A DNA stretch of 64,000 nucleotides. It comes from Pseudomonadota bacterium. Its GTDB lineage: Bacteria > Pseudomonadota > Gammaproteobacteria > Burkholderiales > Burkholderiaceae_C. The notes under the pieces were generated by a model. It saw nothing but the letters and a program-made list of their open reading frames with translations, did no database searches and was not told the origin of the DNA. The translations under genes and the position numbers were made by a program. The stretch covers positions 1 through 64,000 of the forward strand of contig JAKOZT010000134.1 of the NCBI GenBank assembly GCA_029779845.1. The letters are read 5' to 3'. How positions within the stretch are numbered: the first letter of the stretch is position 1; every line of letters begins with the position of its first letter. Below are positions 9,085 through 18,719 of the stretch, in pieces.

Positions 9085-9309
9085 GGGTCGGGGCCCTCCA
9101 CGGCCCGCGAGGGCGCGATGCCCTCGCATGACGGTTCGTTCGATTCGGTACTTCGGTGGAGCCGATGGGCGCGTCCGGATCGGAACGCGGGCCCCGCGGC
9201 CAAGCAAACCTGCCGGGTCAGCGCCCGGCGTGGCGGCGGGAGCAGCGGCGCCAGGGCCAGGCTCCCCGGTCGAGCGACCCCGTGGTTTGCTTGCGCGTCG
9301 AGAACATGG
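9085..9309 (-). promoter_or_regulatory. trpE leader RNA with long-range stem and nested hairpins
   Basis: The transcript can form a perfect 10-bp long-range stem between CAAGCAAACC (9284-9293, codons 5-8 of the leader peptide) and GGTTTGCTTG (9201-9210, just after its stop). Inside it, GCCGGG/CCCGGC (9212-9229) holds the stop codon in its loop. Further on lie CGCGG/CCGCG (9186-9198) followed by TTCC, and an 8-bp stem GCGAGGGC/GCCCTCGC (9107-9127) close to the trpE ribosome site. A ribosome halted at the Trp codons would leave the 5' arm free, one at the stop would cover the 3' arm. No U-run marks a classic terminator. Confidence 0.55.
9218..9307 (-). CDS. trpL: Putative Trp leader peptide upstream of trpE
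   Basis: A 29-codon ORF starts ATG TTC TCG ACG and ends TGA. It carries Trp17 and Trp19 as A-W-P-W-R (TGG at 9257-9259 and 9251-9253). The position directly before trpE, the paired Trp codons and the flanking RNA stems fit a ribosome-mediated attenuator. The ATG has no Shine-Dalgarno and lies 8 nt after an extended -10 box, so it should be read from a leaderless transcript. The same geometry recurs at the trpG leader. Function is inferred, not shown. Confidence 0.65.
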   Translation of the reverse strand: MFSTRKQTTGSLDRGAWPWRRCSRRHAGR

Positions 9310-9315
9310 GCGCCG

Positions 9316-9324
9316 AGTGTAGCA
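9316..9324 (-). promoter_or_regulatory. Extended -10 promoter of trpL-trpE
   Basis: The minus strand reads TGCTACACT: a TG extension one base before the hexamer TACACT (4 of 6). Initiation about 9309 would start the transcript at the leader-peptide ATG. The region upstream includes the 10-bp palindrome GAGGGCCCTC (9343-9352) near where a -35 would be, which could be an operator. The -35 hexamer itself is poor. Confidence 0.5.
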
Positions 9325-9451
9325 GCGGGCATCGCGCGGCTGGAGGGCCCTCTCCAGTCGTGCAATCCGCCATGGACAGCGGCGCCGCGCCTTTGACACA
9401 CTGCCGCCTTCGCGGCCGATCGGCCCGCACACCCACCTCCAGGAGAGCGTC

Positions 9452-10058
9452 GTGATCCGTCGCCGCTTCGTCGTCTGCGCCGCGCTGGCGGCCCTGCTTG
9501 CCGCGCCGCTGGCGCATGCCCAGCCCGTCACCGAGCTGGCCGGTGTCAAGTACGAACCCGGCGCACAGGTCGGCAACGCCCGGCTGCTGCTCAACGGCGC
9601 GGGCATCCGCTACAAGGCGGTATTCAAGGTCTACACCGCCGGCCTGTACCTCGGCACGAAGGCGGCCACCACCGAGGCGGTGCTGGCCGCGCCGGGGCCG
9701 AAGCGCATGCACATCGTGATGCTGCGCGACATCGATGCCAACGAGCTAGGCAAGCTGTTCACGCGCGGCATGCAGGACAACTCGCCGCGCGAGGAGTTCT
9801 CCAAGTCGATCGCCGGCACGATCCGCCTCTCGGAGCTGTTCTCGGCCAAGAAGAAGCTCGCCGCCGGCGAGTCGTTCTCGGTCGACTACGTGCCGGGCGT
9901 GGGCACCACGGTGCTGATCAACGGCAAGGCCTCGATCGAGCCGATCAAGGAGCCGGAGTTCTTCGCCTCGCTGCTGAAGATCTGGCTCGGCAACAACCCG
10001 GCCGACGCGCAGCTGAAGGACGCGCTGCTGGGCAAGGCGCCGGCGCCGCGCGATCCGT

Positions 10059-10069
<11 letters not shown>
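9452..10069 (+). CDS. Chalcone isomerase-like periplasmic protein
   Basis: The 205-residue protein has a cleavable signal peptide (hydrophobic core AALAALLAAPLA, cleavage after AHA) and a chalcone isomerase-like domain over the rest (GVKYEPGAQV, RYKAVFKVYTAGLYLG, MLRDIDANEL, YVPGVGTTVLINGK). Bacterial CHI-like proteins of this type have no proven enzymatic role. The GTG start at 9452 has GGAG 7 nt upstream. A TTGACA hexamer occurs at 9393-9398 but without a convincing -10. It is divergent from trpE and its 3' end overlaps gph by 11 nt in convergent orientation. Confidence 0.8.
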
Positions 10070-12115
<2,046 letters not shown>

Positions 12116-13930
12116 TCATTCGGCCAGCACCGCGCGGCGCCGACCGGCGCGCTTGGCGGCGTACATCGCCGAGTCGGCCGCGGCCAGCAGCGCGGCCGGC
12201 GAAGGTTCGCCGGCGCTGCTGGCGCAGGCGACGCCCACGCTCAGCGTCACGTGCGGCGCGAGCGGCGAATCGGGGTGCGGCAGCGCGGCCGTCTCCACCG
12301 CCTCGATGCACGACAGCGCCAGCGCCAGCGCCTCGGCGTCATCGGTGTGCGGCAGCAGCAGCGCGAACTCCTCGCCGCCGTAGCGCGCCACCAGGTCGTC
12401 GGCGCGTCGCACGCAGTGGCGCAGGATCTGCGCGATCGCGCGCAGGCACTCGTCGCCCTCGGGGTGGCCGCGGCTGTCGTTGAAGCGCTTGAAGTGGTCG
12501 ACGTCGACCAGCAGCAGCGCGAGCGGCTGGCCGTGGCGGCCGCTGCGCCGCCATTCGGCGTGCAGCGCGCGGTCGAAGCGGCGCCGGTTGGCGATGCCGG
12601 TCAGCGCGTCGGTCTCGGAGAGGTGCGCGAGCTGCGCGTTGGCGTCGCGCAGCGCCTGCGCGTAGGCCTCGCGCTCGGACAGGTCGGTGAAGAGCGCCAC
12701 GTAGCGCGCCCCGCCGCCGGCCGTCTCCAGGCGCGAGAGCGCGAGCTGCACGGCCAGCGCGCGGCCGTCGCGGTGGCGGGCGCGCAGGTCCTGCGGCGCG
12801 GCGACGGGCGCGGCCCGCAGCGCGAACGGGTCGGCGCCCGGCTCGCGCGGCAGCAGCACGCGGATGTCGCGCCCGACCAGCTCGGCCTCGGGCCAGCCGA
12901 AGATGGTTTCGGTGGCCGGGTTGGCGGAGAGCACCACGCCCTGCTCGTCGAGCGTGAGGATGGCCGACAGCGCCGTGCCGATCACCGCGTGCAACTGCGC
13001 GCGGCTCTCGGCGAGGCGCGCGTTGAGCTGCTGGAGCTGCTGCTCGCGCTGCACCAGCTCGGTCACGTCGACGCGCACGCCGGCCACGCCGCCCAGGCGC
13101 GTGGGCCGCTCCTCGACGCGCATCCAGCGGTTGCCCGGCAGCTCCTGCAGCAGCGGCTGCCGGCCGTGGCGGTGCTGGTGCAGCCGCTCCTGCAGCCAGG
13201 CCTCCTCGCGGCCCGCCGCGGCCGGGTACTGGCCCTGCGCGAGGCCGAAGCGCAGCAGTTCATCGAAGCGCGCGCCGGGGCGGATGGCCGGCGCGGAGAG
13301 CCGGTAGATGTCGCGGTAGCGCTGGTTGCACACCACCAGCCGGTCGTCGGCGTCGTAGAGCGCGAAGCCGTCGGGCAGCGCCTCGATGGCGTCGTCGAGC
13401 CGCTCGCGCTCCTGCTGCGCCTGGGCGCGCGCCGCCTCGAGCGCGCGCTCCTTCTCCACCAGCTCGGTGACGTCGATGCTGAAGGCCAGCAGCGAGCCGT
13501 CGGCCAGGCGCTGCTCGGTGATGCGCCGCCAGCGGCCGTTGGCCATGCGGCGCAGCAGCGGCGCGCCGGGCTCGCGGTGCTGGCGCACGCGCCGCGCGAC
13601 GAAGCCCTCCACGTCGCCCTGCGCCTCGGGGATCACGCCCAGCGTGGCCGCCTCGCGCAGCAGATCCTCGAAGCGCCGGCCCGGCACCAGCAGGTGCGCG
13701 AGGCCGGAGTAGAGGGCGCGGAAGTCGCGGTTGCACAGCACCAGCCGGTCCTGCGCGTCGAACAGCACGATGGCCGCGTCCATCGCGTCCATCGCCTCCA
13801 CGTAGGGCGGCTTGCGCCGGCCTCCGAGCGCCGCGCGCAGGGCCTGCCACCAGCGCAGCGGCAAGGGCGGTCGGTAGGCGGCGGACGAGGCGGGCATGGA
13901 AGCAGGCGGCGGCAAGCGGCGCGGAAGCAT
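12116..13930 (-). CDS. Diguanylate cyclase with three PAS sensor domains
   Basis: The protein is predicted to make cyclic di-GMP. In about 604 residues it has two PAS-7-like domains (about 45-160 and 180-295, each with an LYDADDRLVVCNQRYRD-type core), a short coiled linker, a canonical PAS (about 315-430, NPATETIFGWPEAELVG) and a C-terminal GGDEF domain (about 440-600) with the intact active site ARYGGEEFALLLP and the substrate-binding DVDHFKRFND. There is no transmembrane segment, so it senses a cytoplasmic signal. The start could be 13930 or the ATG at 13897; neither has a good ribosome site. It is divergent from the GntR gene. Confidence 0.9.
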   Translation of the reverse strand: MLPRRLPPPASMPASSAAYRPPLPLRWWQALRAALGGRRKPPYVEAMDAMDAAIVLFDAQDRLVLCNRDFRALYSGLAHLLVPGRRFEDLLREAATLGVIPEAQGDVEGFVARRVRQHREPGAPLLRRMANGRWRRITEQRLADGSLLAFSIDVTELVEKERALEAARAQAQQERERLDDAIEALPDGFALYDADDRLVVCNQRYRDIYRLSAPAIRPGARFDELLRFGLAQGQYPAAAGREEAWLQERLHQHRHGRQPLLQELPGNRWMRVEERPTRLGGVAGVRVDVTELVQREQQLQQLNARLAESRAQLHAVIGTALSAILTLDEQGVVLSANPATETIFGWPEAELVGRDIRVLLPREPGADPFALRAAPVAAPQDLRARHRDGRALAVQLALSRLETAGGGARYVALFTDLSEREAYAQALRDANAQLAHLSETDALTGIANRRRFDRALHAEWRRSGRHGQPLALLLVDVDHFKRFNDSRGHPEGDECLRAIAQILRHCVRRADDLVARYGGEEFALLLPHTDDAEALALALSCIEAVETAALPHPDSPLAPHVTLSVGVACASSAGEPSPAALLAAADSAMYAAKRAGRRRAVLAE

Positions 13931-13952
13931 ACGCGCAGATGCCCGCTTCGAC

Positions 13953-13993
13953 TTGATCTTTGGCAGGTTTGGTGTATTCTGTATACAGAGTAC
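13953..13993 (+). promoter_or_regulatory. gntR promoter overlapped by a 20-bp operator palindrome
   Basis: TTGATC (13953-13958) and TATTCT (13975-13980) form a sigma-70-like promoter with a 16-bp spacer. The near-perfect palindrome GTATTCTGTATACAGAGTAC (13974-13993, core CTGTATACAG exact) covers the -10 and ends 5 nt before the gntR ATG. GntR proteins of the FCD group bind GTATAC-centred palindromes, so autorepression, and control of the following operon, is likely. Confidence 0.65.
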
Positions 13994-13998
13994 GGCTC

Positions 13999-14682
13999 AT
14001 GAACGCTCCCCTCCTCAAACTGCACGTCGCGCCCGATCTGGTCGACCAGGTCTACCAGGCGCTGCTCGGCGCGATCAGCGACGGCACGCTGGCGCCCGGC
14101 GCGCGCATCACGCAGGAGGAGCTGGCGCAGCAGCTGGCCGTGTCGCGCCAGCCGGTGCTGCAGGCGCTGCGCCTGCTCAAGCAGGACGGCCTGGTGCTCG
14201 ACGCGCCCGGCCGCGGCGTGCAGGTGGCGCCGCTTACCGCCGAGGGCACCGCCGCCGTCTACCAGGTGCGCGGCGCGCTCGACGCGCTGGCCGCGCGGCT
14301 GGCGGCGCAGCAGCGCGAACAGCTCGACGCGAAGCTGATCGAGCGCGGCCGCAAGGCGGCGCGCGGGCGCAACGTGCAGGCGATGATCGAGGCCGACGCC
14401 GCCTTCCACAACGCCGTCTACGCCGCGGCGCGCAACCCGCTGATCCCGCGCAGCGCGCACCTGCACTGGGCCCACATCCGCCGCGCGATGGGCGCGGTGC
14501 TGCAAGCCTCGACGCAGCGCGAGGCGGTATGGGACGAACACGAAGCGATCGCGCAGGCCATCGCCGCCGGCGACGCGGCGCGCGCCGAGCAGTTGATGCG
14601 CGAGCACGACGCGCGCGCCAGCGAACACATCACCCGCCACCTCGATGCCGCGATCGGCGCCGAGGCCCGCAGCAACGCCTGA
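13999..14682 (+). CDS. GntR-family transcriptional regulator (FadR/FCD type)
   Basis: The 227-residue protein has an N-terminal GntR winged helix (about 15-75: ARITQEELAQQLAVSRQPVLQAL) and a C-terminal all-helical FCD ligand domain (about 85-215) with the metal-binding pattern DAAFH and late His residues (AHLHWAHIRR, DEHEAI). The ATG at 13999 sits just after the operator palindrome. It leads an operon with a dioxygenase, a dehydrogenase and an amidohydrolase and probably responds to their substrate, which cannot be named from sequence. Confidence 0.9.
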   Translation: MNAPLLKLHVAPDLVDQVYQALLGAISDGTLAPGARITQEELAQQLAVSRQPVLQALRLLKQDGLVLDAPGRGVQVAPLTAEGTAAVYQVRGALDALAARLAAQQREQLDAKLIERGRKAARGRNVQAMIEADAAFHNAVYAAARNPLIPRSAHLHWAHIRRAMGAVLQASTQREAVWDEHEAIAQAIAAGDAARAEQLMREHDARASEHITRHLDAAIGAEARSNA

Positions 14683-14704
14683 AAGCCCACGACAGGAGAC
14701 AACG

Positions 14705-15586
14705 ATGAGACTCACCCCCGAGCAGATCGCCCAGTTCGACCGCGACGGCTACCTGTTCTTCCCCGGCCTGTTCAGCCCGGAGGAGACCAGGACGCTGACC
14801 GACGCCGTGCCCGAGCTGTACGCGCGCCGCGAGGCCTACAACATCCGCGAGAAGGATTCGGATGCGGTGCGCACCAACTTCGCCGCGCATCTGTACAGCG
14901 AGCCCTTCGCCAAGCTGGCGCGGCATCCGCGCATGGTCGAGCCGGTGGAAGACCTGTTCGGCGAGAAGCTCTACATGCACCAGTTCAAGATCAACGGCAA
15001 GATGGCCTTCGAGGGCGATGTCTGGCAGTGGCACCAGGACTACGGCACCTGGCTGAACGACGACCAGATGCCCACCGAGCGCGCGATGAACGTGGCGATC
15101 TTCCTGGACGACGTCAACGACTTCAACGGCGGGCTGATGTTCATCCCCGGCAGCCACAAGAAGGGCGTGGTCGAGGCCAAGCACGACCTGACGACGACCA
15201 GCTATCCGCTCTGGACGGTGGACAACGAGCTGATCGGCAAGCTGGTGGAGCGCGCCGGCGGCAAGAACGGCGGCATCGTCTCGCCCAAGGGCCCGGCGGG
15301 TTCGATGATCCTGTTCCACTCCTGCCTGGTGCATGCATCGAGCAGCAACCTGAGCCCGTGGAACCGCGTCAGCGTCTACCTGAGCCTGTGCGCGGTCAGC
15401 AACCACATCCGCCGCTTCAAGCGGCCGGAGTACATCGCGCACCGCGACTTCACGCCGATCGAGTGCCTGCCCGACGACTGCCTGCGCAAGGACTACCCGG
15501 TCGATCTGCCGTGGAAGAACGGCATGCCGGGCAGCGCGCTGGTCACCTCCTCCGAACCGATCGCCGACACCAAGAAAGCGGCCTGA
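14705..15586 (+). CDS. Phytanoyl-CoA dioxygenase-family (Fe(II)/2-oxoglutarate) hydroxylase
   Basis: The 293-residue double-stranded beta-helix enzyme has the iron ligands in WHQDYG (His-x-Asp) and a distal His in FHSCLVHASSSN; the start EQIAQFDRDGYLFFPGLF and FIPGSHKKG are typical of the PhyH family. It would hydroxylate a small molecule using 2-oxoglutarate and oxygen. The substrate is unknown; ectoine hydroxylases are relatives but no ectoine genes are nearby. GGAG precedes the ATG by 8 nt. It is 22 nt after gntR and 1 nt before the next gene. Confidence 0.85.
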   Translation: MRLTPEQIAQFDRDGYLFFPGLFSPEETRTLTDAVPELYARREAYNIREKDSDAVRTNFAAHLYSEPFAKLARHPRMVEPVEDLFGEKLYMHQFKINGKMAFEGDVWQWHQDYGTWLNDDQMPTERAMNVAIFLDDVNDFNGGLMFIPGSHKKGVVEAKHDLTTTSYPLWTVDNELIGKLVERAGGKNGGIVSPKGPAGSMILFHSCLVHASSSNLSPWNRVSVYLSLCAVSNHIRRFKRPEYIAHRDFTPIECLPDDCLRKDYPVDLPWKNGMPGSALVTSSEPIADTKKAA

Positions 15587-15587
15587 C

Positions 15588-16940
15588 ATGAATCTCCACG
15601 CGAAGCTGCTGCAGCGGCAAGCCGACGGCAAGCCGGTGCGTGTCGGCCTGATCGGCGCCGGCAAGTTCGGCTCGATGTACCTGGCGCAGATTCCGCGCAC
15701 GCCGGGCGTGCAGCTGGTCGGCATCGCCGACCTGTCGCCCGCCGCCGCGCAGGCCAACCTCGCGCGCGTCGGCTGGGAGGCGGCGCGCACGCAGGCCGGC
15801 TCGCTGGACGAGGCGGTCAAGACCGGCGCGACGCACGTCGGCGACGACTGGCGCGCGCTGGCGCGGCATCCGGCGATCGACGTGATCGTCGAGTGCACCG
15901 GCAACCCGATCGCGGCGGTCGCGCACTGCCTCGCGGCGTTCGAGCAGCGCAAGCACGTCGTCAACGTCACCGTCGAGGCCGATGCCTTCTGCGGCGCGCT
16001 GCTGGCGAAGAAGGCGGCCGAGGCCGGCGTGGTCTATTCGATGGCCTTCGGCGACCAGCCGGCGCTGATCTGCGACCTGGTCGACTGGGCGCGCACCTGC
16101 GGCTTCCCGGTCGTCGCCGCCGGGCGCGGCCACAAGTGGCTGCCGCACTTCTGCGAATCGACGCCCGAGACGGTATGGGGCCACTACGGCCTGACGCCCG
16201 AGCAGGCCCAGCGCGGCGGCCTGAACCCGAAGATGTTCAACAGCTTCCTCGACGGCTCCAAGCCCTCGATCGAATCGACCGCGGTGTCGAACGCGACCGG
16301 CCTGGCGGTGCCGAGCAACGGGCTGCTCTACCCGCCGGCGAGCGTGGAAGACATTCCCTACGTCACGCGGCCGAGGAGCGAAGGCGGCGTGCTCGAGAAG
16401 AAGGGCATGGTCGAGGTGATCTCGTCGCTGGAGCCCGACGGCCGCAAGATCCCCTACGACATCCGCATGGGCGTGTGGGTCACGGTCGAGGCCGAGACCG
16501 AGTACATCAAGAACTGCTTCGAGGAATACAACGCCCACACCGACCCGAGCGGGCGCTACTTCACGCTCTACAAGCGCTGGCACCTGATCGGCCTCGAAGT
16601 CGGCGTGTCGGTGGCCAGCGTCGCGCTGCGCGGCGAGCCCACCGGCGTGGCGCGCGGCTGGAACGCCGACGTGGTGGCCACCGCCAAGCGCGACCTCGCG
16701 CCCGGCGAGATGCTCGACGGCGAAGGCGGCTACACCGTGTGGGGCAAGCTGCTGCCGGCGGCGACCTCGGCGTCGATGGGCGGCCTGCCGCTCGGCCTGG
16801 CGCACAACGTGAAAGTGGTGCGCGCGGTGAAGAAGGGCCAGAGCCTCACCTGGAACGACGTGGCGATGGACACCACGACCGACGCCTACCGCACGCGCCG
16901 CGCGATGGAGGCGATGTTCGCGCAAGGGACGCCGCGATGA
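15588..16940 (+). CDS. Homoserine dehydrogenase-like NAD(P) oxidoreductase with C-terminal SAF domain
   Basis: The 450 residues start with a Rossmann domain (VRVGLIGAGKFGSMYLAQI) and an N-terminal region like homoserine dehydrogenase (VIVECTGNP), and end with a SAF-type domain (about 355-440: AKRDLAPGEMLDGEGGYTVWGKL). This matches COG4091-type predicted dehydrogenases, whose SAF part resembles antifreeze and sugar-dehydratase domains. The physiological substrate is unknown. One base separates it from the dioxygenase stop, so the two are almost certainly co-translated and likely act in one catabolic route. Confidence 0.82.
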   Translation: MNLHAKLLQRQADGKPVRVGLIGAGKFGSMYLAQIPRTPGVQLVGIADLSPAAAQANLARVGWEAARTQAGSLDEAVKTGATHVGDDWRALARHPAIDVIVECTGNPIAAVAHCLAAFEQRKHVVNVTVEADAFCGALLAKKAAEAGVVYSMAFGDQPALICDLVDWARTCGFPVVAAGRGHKWLPHFCESTPETVWGHYGLTPEQAQRGGLNPKMFNSFLDGSKPSIESTAVSNATGLAVPSNGLLYPPASVEDIPYVTRPRSEGGVLEKKGMVEVISSLEPDGRKIPYDIRMGVWVTVEAETEYIKNCFEEYNAHTDPSGRYFTLYKRWHLIGLEVGVSVASVALRGEPTGVARGWNADVVATAKRDLAPGEMLDGEGGYTVWGKLLPAATSASMGGLPLGLAHNVKVVRAVKKGQSLTWNDVAMDTTTDAYRTRRAMEAMFAQGTPR

Positions 16941-17014
16941 CGCAGCCCGGCTTCGAGCAGTTCGCCGTCGACGCCCTCGCCGTGCAGGGCGAGACGGCGC
17001 GGCGCGGCGCCTGA
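16937..17014 (+). CDS. Possible 25-residue coupled ORF or gene remnant
   Basis: An ATG overlaps the stop of the SAF dehydrogenase (ATGA) and opens 25 codons, MTQPGFEQFAVDALAVQGET followed by ARRGA, ending 13 nt before the next gene. Its position suits a translated cistron, but it is far shorter than any domain. It may be the surviving start of a deleted gene or a chance ORF. I recognise no family. Confidence 0.3.
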   Translation: MTQPGFEQFAVDALAVQGETARRGA

Positions 17015-17027
17015 GAGAAGGCCCGCC

Positions 17028-18713
17028 ATGAGCGACGACCTGCTGATCCGCGGCGCCAGCTTGTACGACGGCAGCGGCGCCGATCCAGTGCGCGCCGACC
17101 TCGCGGTGCGCGGCGGGCGCATCCGCGCGATCGCGCCGTCGCTGGCCGTGGACGCGGCGCGCGTGGTCGATGCCGAGGGCCTCGCGCTGATGCCCGGCAT
17201 CATCGACAGCCACACGCATTTCGACGCGCAGATCACCTGGGATCCTTACGTGCGCCCGTCGCCGGCGCTGGGCGTGACCACCGCCGCGATCGGCAACTGC
17301 GGCTTCACGATCGCGCCCTGCCGCCCAGCCGACCGCGAGCGCACGATGCGCAACCTGACGCAGGTCGAGGGCATGTCGCTCGATGTGCTGAAGCAGGGCA
17401 TCCGCTGGGAGTTCGAGACCTTCGCGGAGTATCTCGATCAACTGCGCCGCAGCGGCAGCGCGGTGAACCTCGCCTGCTACGTCGGCCACTCGTCGGTGCG
17501 CACCTGGGTGATGGGCGAGGCGGCGGTGCAGCGCGAGGCCACGGCCGGCGAAGTCGAGCGCATGGCCCAGGTCATCCGCGAGGCGATGGACGCCGGCGCG
17601 GTCGGCTTCGCCAGCTCCACCAGCCCGGCGCACAACGGCGAGGGCGGCATCGCCATGCCCTCGCGGCTGGCGAGCGACGCCGAGCACCTCGCGCTGATCG
17701 AGGCGATGGCGCATCGCGGCGGCGGCGTCTACATGGTCACCAAGGGCGGGCAGATGCCGGTGGCGCTGCTGGAGGAAATGGCGGCGCGCTCGGGCCGGCC
17801 GGTGATGATCGCCGCGCTGCTGCACAACGGCACCAACCCCGGCGCGGTGTTCGCCGACCTCGATGCGATCAGCGCCGCCAACCAGCGCGGCCGCCGGCTG
17901 ATCGGCCAGGTGTCGTGCTGCCCGCTGACGATGGAGTTCACGCTCGCCTCGCCCTACCCGGTGGAAGGGCTGGCGAGCTGGCAGCCGGCGCTGTCGCTGA
18001 AGGGCGCGGCGCTCGCCACGCTGCTGGCCGACCCGCAGTTCCGCGCCCGCGTGCGCGCCGAGCTGGCGGCACCGGCCACCTTCCGGCTCTTCAACGGCGA
18101 ATGGGACAAGGTGCACGTGGTCGAGGTCGCGCAGCCCAGCCGCCGCGATCTGGAGCAGAAGAGCATCGCCGAGCTGGCGCGCCGCGCCGGCAAGGACCCG
18201 CTGGACACGATGCTCGACCTCGCGCTCGACGAAGACCTGCAGACCATCTTCACCGCGCAGCTGCTCAACAGCGACGAGGACGCGGTGGCGCAGCTGCTGA
18301 CGCATCCGCACAGCCTGGTGTCGCTGAGCGACGCCGGCGCGCACCTGACCTTCTTCAACGACGCCGGCTTCGGCCTGCACCTGATGGGCCACTGGGCGCG
18401 CGAGCGCGGCGTGATGAGCCTGAGCGAGGCGGTGCGCCGCCTGACGTCGCAGAGCGCCGCGATCTTCGGCATCGAGGGCCGCGGCCTGCTGCGCGAGGGC
18501 CATGCCGCCGACCTGCTGCTGTTCGACCCGGCCACCGTGGGCCGCGCCAAGGCACGCCGCGTGCACGACCTGCCCGGCGGCATGGCACGCCTGCACACCG
18601 ATGCGCTCGGCGTGCACGGGGTGTGGGTCAACGGCGAACAGGTGGCCGATGGGCGCGGGCTGCTAGCCGCCGCGCCGCTGGCCGGCGAGCTGCTGACACG
18701 CTTCGCCCGCTGA
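17028..18713 (+). CDS. N-acyl-D-amino-acid deacylase-type amidohydrolase
   Basis: This amidohydrolase-superfamily protein (561 residues) resembles D-aminoacylases, which hydrolyse N-acyl-D-amino acids. It shows the metal site DSHTHFDAQ, the family cysteine in IGNCGFTIAPC, GHSSVR, MIAALLHNGTNPG and the late metal-ligand motif LSDAGAHLTFFND. The domain order is the usual short N-terminal beta part, TIM barrel and C-terminal beta part (ADLLLFDPATV, VWVNGEQVADG). A purine-rich GAGAAGG precedes the ATG. It closes the GntR-linked operon; true substrate specificity is open because the family also hydrolyses other cyclic or acylated amides. Confidence 0.82.
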   Translation: MSDDLLIRGASLYDGSGADPVRADLAVRGGRIRAIAPSLAVDAARVVDAEGLALMPGIIDSHTHFDAQITWDPYVRPSPALGVTTAAIGNCGFTIAPCRPADRERTMRNLTQVEGMSLDVLKQGIRWEFETFAEYLDQLRRSGSAVNLACYVGHSSVRTWVMGEAAVQREATAGEVERMAQVIREAMDAGAVGFASSTSPAHNGEGGIAMPSRLASDAEHLALIEAMAHRGGGVYMVTKGGQMPVALLEEMAARSGRPVMIAALLHNGTNPGAVFADLDAISAANQRGRRLIGQVSCCPLTMEFTLASPYPVEGLASWQPALSLKGAALATLLADPQFRARVRAELAAPATFRLFNGEWDKVHVVEVAQPSRRDLEQKSIAELARRAGKDPLDTMLDLALDEDLQTIFTAQLLNSDEDAVAQLLTHPHSLVSLSDAGAHLTFFNDAGFGLHLMGHWARERGVMSLSEAVRRLTSQSAAIFGIEGRGLLREGHAADLLLFDPATVGRAKARRVHDLPGGMARLHTDALGVHGVWVNGEQVADGRGLLAAAPLAGELLTRFAR

Positions 18714-18719
18714 ACGCGG

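Noticed and set aside
9393..9398. TTGACA as the -35 box for the chalcone isomerase-like gene
   Set aside because: No acceptable -10 follows at 16-18 bp; the spacing falls in GC-only sequence.
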